The position numbers and the translations under genes were made by a program. From Brienomyrus brachyistius (lineage: Eukaryota > Chordata > Actinopteri > Osteoglossiformes > Mormyridae): DNA of 64,000 bases. The stretch is from NCBI RefSeq assembly GCF_023856365.1, contig NC_064554.1, forward strand, positions 1,550,001 through 1,614,000, given 5' to 3'. Positions within the stretch are counted from its first letter, which is position 1. The number at the start of each line of letters is the position of its first letter. The notes beneath the pieces are model-generated. The model saw nothing but the letters and a program-made list of their open reading frames with translations. It was not told the origin of the DNA and did not search any database. Below are positions 32,701-44,700 of this stretch, piece after piece.

Positions 32701-35700
32701 GTTTGTACAAACTGAGTTTAGGGCTAAAGAGGGATTCTGTACAGTGGTTTTGGACCAGCCCCTGAGCCTTTTGGGGAGGAGGTGCTTGGGGCCTTGTCGT
32801 AAACGGATAGCAGGTGGTTTGTGGCTTTGTGGGGAGGGGGCAATGCCTGTGTAACATGTGACTGTCTCTCACAAGCCCCTGCAGTCCTGACCGCGAAACA
32901 AACCCCCACTTCAGTCCAGACACAATTTTTTCAGCGCTTGTTGGAACAGTCACTTCCCCTTCACTGGGGAACCAGGTCACGTCCAGCTTCGGCACCTGTG
33001 GATCCGATGCGTCCGATTCCTCCACACTTCCGTGATCCCATCCTGGTGGGTTGTTGTAAGGAATCGGCTTCAATTTTAGCTGGGTAGCTTCACTTCTGAA
33101 AATACCCCCCAGCCTTTCTTCTCCCTCCCAGCCTCGTCCTGATGGGGGAAGCCGGGTCTATCCTGCCCCAGATTTCAAAACCTTATTTCTTCTACCTTGT
33201 GTGTAGTAAACGGTGGGTGAAATTTCAGTGATCCGCCCCTGCTGGGAAGACACATTCCCCACGGTGATGACGGATGGGCGGATCTGCTTCATTAGTCATC
33301 CTGTTATCATTGTCCCGTTCCGCAGAAACCCGGCAGCCAGATCAGACGAGCTGGTACTTAATATAGAAGCACGAGCTAGATCACCAGAGCAAAATAACAA
33401 TGCTGAAAGTGAGCAGTGTGGCAGTGAGGCTCGCTTCAGCTACACTCTCAGAGGCCAGTTACTATGTCGGGAAGAGGAGTTATTTTTTTCCCGTAGCAAA
33501 TGGGGCCTTTAGAAAAAGAGGGAAATACTAAGCTGGGGTTTTTTTTGCAGGGGGGGGGGAGAGATTCTGGTTAAGCAAGAACAAAAATAAGAATATTTAT
33601 TAATGAAATGTATCATTTATCTATTTACTCATGAGTTGCTTTCTATTTAAAGCATTATAATAAACTATACATAATATTGTAATAAAAAGCAGGTAGTGGT
33701 ATTTTGCACCTCCTTAAGGAAAATGACAGACCTCTGACTCATTGTCATGGATCTACCTTGATGGACCCTGAGGGTTTGTGTGTAAGTCGGCCTATGGTAC
33801 CAGTCCAAACCCCAACTCCAGTGCAGTGCTGGGCCACATGCTCCATGTATGTCAAGGGTTCTGAGCCCAAAGGGGATCCCCATAGCAACAGGGAGAATAC
33901 AAGTAGCCTGACAAGTGAAGTGAATTTTCATTTTGCAGGGTGGAAACTCATTTATATTCATGAGAGACGCTTCCTGATTGGCTGGTGAACTCTGTCTAAG
34001 GCATTCACTGGCCAATTAGCTGGTAATTCTCTCATGAATATTAAGAAGTATTACCAAAGCACCCAGCAAAACGGGAATTCAACAGGGGGAAATCGGGATG
34101 GGTCAAAGGTCAGCAATCACAAGCTTGAGAGCATGTGGTTGGTGCTCGGGGGGGGCAAAGGTTGACAGGAAGAGGAGGAGACAAGGAAGATTGGACCCCT
34201 CTGCACAGATGCATGGCAATCCCACAATGCTCTGCAGGTCACTTGCCATGCAAATGATTTCCCATGTGATCGCAGCCTGAGTTGAATAATGAAGTCAGGG
34301 CCCCTGAATTTCGACGAGGGGGCTTAATAAGAATAACCGAACGGCAGCATTTCTGCTGAGTGTGCAGTGTCCCGTGTGCAAAGCCAGCAGACTGAGCATT
34401 CACCACTCGCGTCAGCTGACTGCTTCCCCAGGGCTATGTGTGTGTCTCTGCGTCCGTGAGTCTGTGTAGTTAGTTTGCTCGCATGTGCATGAAGGTTACT
34501 ACCGTCTGCTTCCTTTGTGCATGCTATAGTCTTAAAGGTTTTTAAGGTTGCATGGTGCAAGCTGATTCCAGTGAGCGTCTGAGTGGCCGGGAGAAGAGAG
34601 GGTGCGAGAAAGTGGCTAGAAAATGGGGGGCAATGGAGCCCCCTCAGTGGGCTGGGGGTGCTTTCCTTGCTGATTTAACGGGAAATGTATATTTAGGGAC
34701 ACAGCATTTCTGTAACCTGTTGCCCAGCAACAGTGGAATCTGGCTTTGTAAAATGCTTGAAAACGCACAACTGTGCAGATTTCCGTTCTGTAAAAGCAAA
34801 ATAAAAGTCTTTTTCAGGCTTTTACAGCGAATGGGTCATATGAAAGAGGGATGACCTATAGATGGAGGGTTTTTAAATGACTGTCCTTTGCAGACTGGCT
34901 GGGGCTTTTTTATGTATCTGTTCGGTGTACACTTTATTTGCATATCAGGTAATGAAAAGTTATTAAAAATAGAGGCAGTGGGAAATATGGCCTGTTATTG
35001 TTCTGCTCTTGTAATATTGATTCGTAAATAAAGTCTTGGCTGCTTGTGTCTGACACAAAGATAAGGGTGCCAGGGACCCCCCCCCCCCTTAGTATAAGTT
35101 GTAAGTTATGTGTTACCTAAATATGATTCCTCCCACCACCTGTATATGAGGTGATAGTCAAGGGGCTGGAGAAATAAAAAATATTGTAAAGCCTGTTCTT
35201 GGTAGGTTTATGTGTATATGTGAGTGTGACGAAAGATAGAGAGAGATAGAGAGAGAGAGTGGGGGAGGGCTCTGGGGGACAGCTCAGAGAGCCACAGATG
35301 GAGTGGTGAGTGAGGGGGGGGGGCGGAGAGCATGTGAGCGGGAAGTGAAGTGGACAAGGCACAAACAGGATTGTGGTCGAGGCGCGTGAACGACACCGGG
35401 ATCAACCACCCGACGCGGGGTTTCTCCACAGCCATGGGGACCGTCGGTGAGCTGTGCGCATCCAGCTTCCAGGCATTTCTCTGCCCCACCATGCACACCA
35501 GCAGTGCCAGTACCACATCAGGTATGTGCCGCCCTGTTCTGGCCTGCGCCCGCTGTGCCCCTCGCCCGTCCCAGCCCGTCCAGGCACCCCTGCCTCTGTT
35601 GCTTTGATCTGATTGGCCGTCTTTTTAATTTTTTGAGAAGACGCCTAGCACCACTTTACCAAGCTTAACGAAAGCCTGGCAGTGCGCATTTGATGGAGGG

Positions 35701-38700
35701 AAGTTTAGTGGTGGCGAAACAGAGCGGAGGATGGAGTGACGGAGCAAAAAAAACACCGATGACTGGAGGTGATTTTAATGTCGGGTTGTTGCCGTGGTGA
35801 CGTACTGTTTGCCGAGTCTTGGGCGAACCCCGGGTCTGGCTGTGCGAGTGCTGAAAGTGCTGTAGGGTGTGAGTTTGCTGGAGCCGTGATGGATGAATTG
35901 GGGTTCATAGTCTCTGGCGTTTCAAAGGCTGTTCCTAGGAAGATGGCAAAACCGATTGCCTGCTTACTCAAGATAAATGTTTTTGTGCCTTATTTTAACC
36001 TTGGAAATCCCTCGCCGGCCCCGGTGTGGCATGTACAGTTTGTGCACAGGTTCGAATCCTTACAGAACAGAAGCCTGTTTGTTTTGATCTAAGCAACATG
36101 GAAAAGGAAATCTAATTGGCTCCGCCATTTCTGGTCACTTCTGTGTGGCATTATGGGGCATGAAACATAATGCTTGGTAGCTTAAAAGCCTATTTAGGTC
36201 TGTATCCACCAGACTGCCTTCACATGAATGACACCCAAATGGTCCATGAAACCAACTGGAACTTTTAAAACTATGTAATGCCAATGTAAATGCAGTTTCA
36301 TGCTCCCCGGTCGCCCAGAGGAGGATGGGGACCCCTTCCGAGTTTAGGTTCCTCTCAAGGTTTTTTCCTGCTAGAGGGAGCTTTTCCTTGCCACTGTCGC
36401 CTCAGGCTTGCTTGGTGGGGTTTGGGCCGGTTATATGTAAAGTGCTTTGTGGCAATGAACGTTGTTAAAAGCGCTATATATATAAATTGAATTGAATTGA
36501 ATTAGCAGCACCAACATCGTCCGTGTCCTGTTGGACATGGGGAAGTGCAGTGTCTCCTTGTGTGGATGGGCGGCCTGCTCCAGCACAGTCTGGGTATAGG
36601 TAGGAGATAGGAGGAGAACCACTAGCTAGTTCCGTGAGACGTGATCGATCCCGCCGCCGTGATCTCCTCTGGCTCTTTGGGTCAGCCTGGATTTTTCCCA
36701 GGAACGTTTGTCTTGAAGCTCCAACCTGCCACCCTGGGCCTCATGACACAGACGCACATGCACATACAAACATACACATACAAACATACACACAGACACA
36801 TACATATGCACACAGACATACACATACAAACATACACATCTCATGTAACAGTTGCTGTGATAACTGTGTGCTTGATGACATGCAGCGATACAGTGTGATA
36901 TGTTATGATAGGCCGAATGGCTTCCTCTCGTTTGTAAATTTCTGATGTTCTTATGATACAGTTTACGTGATAATAGACGCAATGATACAGAGCGATACAG
37001 TGTGCCTGATGACAGATGCAGTGATGCAGCACGATGTAGTGTGCCTGATGACAGATGCAGTGATGCAGCACGATGTAGTGTGCCTGATGACAGATGCAGT
37101 GATACAGCACGATGTAGTGTTCCTGATGACAGATGCAGTGCTACAGCACGATGTAGTGTACCTGATGACAGATGCAGTGATACAGCACGATGTAGTGTGC
37201 CTGATGACAGATGCAGTGATACAGCACGATGTAGTGTGCCTGATGACAGATGCAGTGCTACAGCACGATACAGTGTGCCTGGTGACAGATGTAGTGCTAC
37301 AGCACGATGTAGTGTACCTGATGACAGATGCAGTGCTACAGCACGATGCAGTGTGCCTGATGACAGATGCAGTGATAAGGTATAATACAGAATGCCTGAT
37401 AACAAATGCACTGATAGTGTTTTACTATAAAAAAGCATAAAAACTAGAAAATAATATCTGTTATTACTGCTGTATCAGCAATGGCTGTATTTTATCTAAC
37501 CATAACCCAGGTTACCTATTAAAGTTAGTAACCTTCTGTATTTTGTGTTCATTAATAGGTTTACAGAGAGAGACCTGTACAGTTGTACTCTGGCTATGAT
37601 TGTCAATCAGGGGACTCATCGGCACTCAGCTCGCTGTTCCTTTTCTCAGAGTCGGGGACCAGTCATGTCTCAGTCCAGGTGTCACTGCGGTAATTACAGT
37701 TTCATGTTTTTCATGAGAATTTTACCCTGATGTGGCTGCTAATTTCGGACCGAAAGGTATCCAGAAGCAGCGTGACCCCGGGTTACCTACCAGGCTACTG
37801 TCGGGTCCGTTCAGCTTCACCACGGAGTTCAGTTTGTTGCAATTAAGTGGCTGACCAACTGAAATTCCCCCATGGGAACCAACATGAGAAAAAAAGTATG
37901 AATGTAGAAGTAGATCATGTGTTCTTCTGATTTTCTTAGGGTGGGTGGGGGGGGGGGGGGTGGCATGGCAGGAGCCATTGTAACCCTGTCGTGGATTTCA
38001 GCGTTTTCGTTGTGGTTTTTTGGCGGTTAGACCTGCGACATGCGGACGCTTCTGCTCTGTCTATGAAAGAGGAAGCGATCTCGTCTGAAAAACGGCTGGG
38101 TCAGTGGAGCAAGTGTTCGCTAGGGGTGGGGGTGGGGGGATTTCTGATGTAGGGTGGGCCTGAACCCAGCTAGAGCCTGAGGCCTACTGATCCATCTGCT
38201 TCAGTAAAAGCGTCTTGGGAGAGGAGGTAACACACCATGGACTCTCTGCGTGTATAAATGCGTATGTTATGCTGAGCTCGGTTTCACTGAGACGCGACGC
38301 AACACCCACATGTTCCATATGTACCAGTACTGGTAGTAGCTCCATCGACCATCGATGTCTGATTCTATGGATCACCCTCCTTCAGATTATTGATTTCTTG
38401 GTCCATCCCACCACCTCTTGGGATTGCCATCCAGCCCAGACGTCCTTCTGATTTGCGTGAAGGCAGCTCAGATCTATTCTGTGGCCTGCAGGTCAAGCTG
38501 AAATGGGACTGGGAGGAAACACGCGGCCCGCTCTCCCTCCGTGGTCCTACCGCATCCGTCCACCTCTGCATCTTCCCAAATGCTCCGAAAAGGCAGCTCT
38601 GACTCATGTTTGATTAACCCAGCCCACGTTATCTGTCTCACTTCCCGTTGAGCTACAAGATCTTCGTTGGGTGGTTAGCCATGTGACCCCCAGTGTCCCC

Positions 38701-41700
38701 TGTAGTCTTTCCCATGTAAGATGAGTGGGGATCTAAGTGACTGCACCCCACTCATTCTTTTGTTTAATGACTGCTCACACTTATCATTGTCCTTTCACCG
38801 GCCCACACTGTTTTGCTGTCGGGACAGTGAAAGTCCCAGCCTGCTTTTCAGGTCATTTCACTCCGTAAAAACATACAGACGATCCCTGGGTCACGATGCG
38901 TTCTGAGAATGCTACCGTAAGGTAAAAAAATCATCTAACTAACATCATACCCGAAAACATGCTTAGAACACTTACATTAGTATACAGTCGGGCCAAATCA
39001 TTAACACAAAGCCTATTTTATAATAAAGTGTTTAATATCTCATGTAATTTATTGAATAATTATACCCATTGTAAGGTCGAAATATCCTAACACGGACCAT
39101 CATAACCCTGAGGACCGTCTGTATAAGCTGCCTTCCAACAGGGGGCAGTAATGAGGGAGTCAGAGAAGCCTGATAAGTGTGCCACAGCATCTCTTGTTAT
39201 AGAAAGGGGGTATGTGAGAATAAGCATTTAATTAACAGTGTGCTATAACTTTATTTAAATAGTAATGACGATCTGTCAGCTGAGTGTAATTCGACACAGA
39301 AAAGCAAATGTCAATAATAAACCAATAGAAAGGCTTTAACGATGGTGATGTGCTGCTGACGTGTCACTGGGGTTTAGGCAGAATCCTGCAGACTGTTGAT
39401 AGATGAGCACCCAGTCAAAATCTGTTCCTCAACTTTCCTGTCATTTGGATGGCATGAGGCGGAGACTGTGATCGTCATGGGGAAGTTTTGAGCAAGAACG
39501 TGACCTGAGTGATGTAATGGCCAGTTTTTCCTCTGGTGACAGATGGCTGTTTTTGTGGGATGGAAGAAGAAAAAAGCCATCGCTCAGGGGCTGTGTGTCC
39601 CTGGTGGCTGTTAGCTGAAGGCTTGAGGTTGGTAACTCGCCTTCGTCTCCCTGTGGGCAAAAGGCCTTTCCAGAACCAGCCAGCCCTAAACTTGTGTCCT
39701 CGTTCTGCGCCTTTCTAAAAAGTTTCCTGAGCTTCTGAGAAGGATTCTGGGTTATAAGTTGGGCTAGGCTATTGCAAGCCCTCTCATTCGGCCCAGAGAA
39801 GCTATGCTTGTGCATAACATTGTAGTCATTCCTCCACCGCACCACTAGAGGCCAGCACCGCTTTCAGACCTCCTGAGGATGAGTACTACAGCTGTTGAGT
39901 AATTTTTGACGCTATGTACTTTAATGATAGTTATACTCTTTGTAAACAAAGTGTGACTTTTCAAAATAAGCTTCATTGGCAGAACATTACCAATTTTTAA
40001 CATGGTGAAAGCATACCTCTTTTTAAAAATAAAAATAGAAATAAAATAAATAGCGATAAATAAATAGAATATAGTCTTTTGGAAATGCCAAGTGTTTCAA
40101 TATCAGTGAAATATTCCTTGGAGATATAGCAGGCTTCATATTTGTATACAGTGCCATCTGGTTGTTGTCTTGAGCTAATCTCAGTAATTTGCGCTTCGTG
40201 TAACGTGATCTTTAAACAGTGTTTTGTGTGGCCTCACAAAGGAGAGCAAAGGGCTGAATGTGCTCGACGAAACATAAAAGGCAAAGAGAAAGAGAGAGCA
40301 AGGATGACGAGCAGAGTGGAAGTGAGAGTGCCAACTCTGAGGAACCGCTCAGCACTTAAGTTTCAAAAATGGGTATAAATACCAATCAATAAAACAAAAA
40401 AACAAACAATAAAACAAGAATAATACAATGAGCTGAAGCAGCTTTAACTAGCTAGAGTTTTCTGCTGCATTTGTTTAATGTGTTGGCCAGGTGGGGACAC
40501 CTCTGGCTAAAAGTGCTTCCTCTTTTTTCCACAGTGGGAGATTCCTGGGCAACTCCAGACCACAAAGGGATGACCCCATTAGACAGGCGATGTTTTTATT
40601 CCAGCTGTTCTTGAAAGTCGCCACCTATGGGTGGACCGAGTGCTTTGCGGCAATTCTGCTAATGTAGCCTAGTACAGACGAGCCTAACTGACACCTGGAA
40701 TGGCTGCGAAAATCTTTGCATCGCTAAGGTGGAAGTCCCGGCTTGTTTTTTAATAATTTTTTATCACATTCCTGAGCTGTTTTTTTTTTTTACATGCCAC
40801 AGCTGTTGTTAGGCCCGGATGCCATCTGTTTTATTTCTTGATCTGATGGTTGCGTTGGAGTGGAAGCCAGTTTCCTTCTGTTTTTGATGTGTGTGAGACT
40901 GTATGTTTGTTACTGTTGCTTAGCCAAAGCCCCGTCATAGATGGAAACGTCGCCATGACAACGTGTCCTTTTACTGCAAGACATAGATCCCCTGTAAATA
41001 TCTTTTCAACTAAGTGTTGCTGCCTTCTCTCAAGTCGCCAAACATTCCGTTCTCCATATATGACTTTTGCATCACTTAAACGATGAATGGAAAATGATAC
41101 CGGGCTGCAACAATTAAGAGTGGACATCCTCGTTGAAGGGATAGAGTAGCCAGAACCACTTACCCAGGGCCTGGGCTCCAGTTCTCAAAGCTGTTCATAG
41201 ATTCAGAAGCTCACAGCCTTTAAGTTTTTTCCTGTTTGTCTTCACTGGGTATTAGTGGGGCTGTTAAGGCATCAGATGATGTGGGTCTTGAGCCAATAGT
41301 GTGAATGCAGAGGGGACATTAGCCTGGCGGAGGCCTGGTGGCCGGACCCTGGTGGGCTCACAATCGCCCAGCACGCCATGATCGATGGCCCCACGTCGAA
41401 GATGCGGGCAATAGTAGAAGATGAAGACGTGTGAGGCCGTTATAGGGCAGCTGCTGATTGCCCTCCACCGCTCTCTATCGCATTACTGCGGCCTTAAATT
41501 GCATTATGGTTTGCATCACTCTCACTGATGAGATTTTCTCCCGGCCGACCTGTGTTTTTCACAAATGTTTATCCAATCCAAGTCGCCCCTTCCAGGTCGA
41601 CATCATCATCTCTGTAATCAGACTATAGTTTCTGTCTTCCTGCATTCCCTTAATCTCTTAGCTTCTGGCCCCATCTAGACAACTCATTTCAAAATTAAGC

Positions 41701-44700
41701 TTTATATCCTATAAAGAAGGAAACATCCTTTAATGAGATCTGTAGGCTACACGCTGTCCATTACGTGTATAATATGTTATAATCTAACAGACACATCAAG
41801 TTTAAGTTTTGTCTGAAGTATGAATGTTTCCATTATAAGTATCTGATCCAAACGGAATTAAGAGATTTTAACTGTAGCTTGATAATAAATTATTAGTTTG
41901 TATGAAATCATTCCATATGATTAAGAATCGTGTGTATTTTGGAACTAAATTAATTGTGAATTAAGCTAAATGTTAGCAGTCAGACCACCTGCAAACCTCC
42001 TGACTCTCTGAGGTCATAATGGATCTATGGCATCTTTCACAAGAGTAGCAGAGGTGCGCTGATGTCCTGGCTAAAATTACCCACTGGCCCTATCAAATAT
42101 GGCCTCTCCTAGTCATCCCCTACATATAACTGGTGAATTCTCTCCTGACCCTTCACCACCGCTGTGTGGTGAGCGTACTGGCGCAGGATGGCTGCCGTCA
42201 CATCATCCAGGTGGGGGCGACAGTGGTGGTGGTTGAAGTGGCTCCCCATTGGTTCTTTAAAACACTATGTAAATGTAACATTCTTTCAAACATGTAAATA
42301 CCGCCATTTTTTTTACTTCTGCTTTGGCTCACTTTCTCCTTCTCCATTCTCCTTTAGCTTTGGGCACCGGGTGGCTTTAGCTCATTTGCAGATGAAGTGC
42401 TGGCATCCGAACTGGGATTCTCTGAGCTGTTTTTTTTGAGAAGTGTCCTTCATGCTTGCAATCTCACAGCCTGATAGGTTGTGATTTTTTTTTAAAGGCG
42501 CATGGCAGCACAGGTATGTTCTGGAATTTTTTTCCAGGCAATATTTACAAAACGAGTGTGGAAAAAATGGTCAGTATTCTACAATGCCAGTTTTTTATCA
42601 CTTTTTTTGCTGAACTATAGCCAATCCACTCCTTTAATGGGAATTCAGGCTAATTTTGCTTTTAAAAACATTCTAGCTCTTCTACAAATTATTTAGATTT
42701 TATTAATCATATTTAAAGAACCCCGTGACCCTGCATGATGTGCTTGATTAAGTACCATTGAGTTCTTGATGATACCTGCATTTATTGTAGTCCTTTCCAT
42801 AGGTAATACCTCATGTGACCACTGGAGGTCAGAATAACCGCTCGTGCTAATGCAATTTTTTTTTCGTATGTGTTTTGAAATCCATCCATCCATCCATTTT
42901 CCAAACCGCTTATCCTATTGGGTCGCGGGGGGTCCGGAGCCTATCCCGGAAGCAATGGGCACGAGGCTGGGAACAACCAAGGATGGGGGGCCAGCCCATC
43001 GCAGGGCACACTCACACACCATTCACTCTCACATGCATTCCTACGGGCAAGTTAGCAAGTCCAATTAGCCTCAGCATGTTTTTGGACTGTGGGGGGAAAC
43101 CGGAGTACCCGGAGGAAACCCCACGACGACATGGGGAGAACATGCAAACTCCACACACATGTGACCCAGGTGGAGATATGAACCCGGGTCCCAGAGGTGT
43201 GAGGCAACAGTGCTAACCACTGCACCACCATGCCGCCCCTGTTTTGAAATCGTAAACAGGAAATGTTACCATGTGTCACTGACCCGCAGACATGTTCTGC
43301 ATAGACATATTAAAAGATTCGACGTTTGCTTGTTAAATATTTGTCTCACGCACAAAAGGAAAATCTTCATCTCCCTCGGGCACTTTTCTTTATACGGAAT
43401 GGGGCATGTTTACTCGTCTGGTAAGCTTGCCAAAGGTATTGAGCTGTTTTGTAAGGCAGCTGGGGCTCTTTGTTGCCAGTCTAGTTCGAGGTCTGGACAG
43501 TGTGAAGATGAATGCTTTCATCATGGTGCCCTGGTTCCCAGAAATAACAGTACATAGAAAAGATCTGCTGTCTCTCCCCACTGAGTGAAGTGACAAGCTT
43601 CATTAACACTGTAAGAGGATTGTAAATGGATTTGCTCCACTTGTTAGTGCCATTTGTGGGTTTATTGAGGGCCGCCATGATGTGAGGCCTTTGGCAGGCT
43701 CCCGCTCTGTGCTCAGCGGGCGCTAGGAGACGCCAGGTCCTGCCACGTGCCATTCAGACCCAGACAGGCAGCCAGCCGCTGCTTCTCCTTCCAGACCCCA
43801 GTAAGCTTAGTCATTACTGCCAAGCGGTGGCGACTAACATTCAGTTCTTTGTAAGAGAGGGTTTACTAAACCTTCGTCAGAGGAGACTTGACATTCTTTA
43901 TTCTTTTGACCCTTCCCTTTAAATAATAAAAACAAACTTTAGGGAGAGAGAGCATCCTCGTCACACATTATTCACTTACATGCCACCAGTAGTTGGTTAT
44001 GAATCCAGAATTCAGAGGCCTTTGGGAGTTTTACCGGACAGATGGAATTTGTTAAGGACGCAAACTCTATAAATTCCTTAGGCATTGTGCTGATCCCACA
44101 CAGTATAAAGAGTTTATGTGACAGTATTGTGTTTCTGTCACATATAACACAGATGACATAACCCACATGTATTGCGAAAGTATGCCCAGCTCACACCTTA
44201 AAGGGGAAGTCCATTTTTTTTTATTTTTAATTAAATTTTTTAATTGAATAATTTTTAATTTTTTTTATTTTATTTTGTCCTGCATTTTTTTTCACAATAG
44301 GGTCTATTTATCTGTGGTTGTTTTTTTCTCATCATTTAGACTAGGCCTGGATAGTTACTTTCTATGCAGGGTGAACTCCAAAACAACAGGGTCATTTTCA
44401 AATCATTATTTTCATGTCCTATGAAATCTACAATAATAGAGATTGTGGATTTTCCTATATATTTATTGGTTAATCAAAGAAGGATATATAGGCAAAAATC
44501 CACTCATTTTCATAGACATAAACATAAAACTTTATCCCTTTTTTAATGATCCTGAGCGCTAGTAAAAGCAGGCCTGGCTTATGCCAAGTTCCCAAGTTTT
44601 TGATGAGTGTAGACCAGTTTATGTAGTGCAAAAATTACATAGACCAGTACAACGTATTGACTGGAATGGGGTGGAGTGGGAGTGCTGATATGTTAGACGG

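Noticed and set aside
36985..37420. CRISPR-like regular repeat array
   Set aside because: The whole 39-bp unit is repeated with no unique spacers, in a vertebrate genome; it is a minisatellite.
36626..37438. 270-codon minus-strand ORF and 157-codon plus-strand ORF
   Set aside because: Both are products of a 39-bp minisatellite whose period is a multiple of three; they have no domain and no start context.
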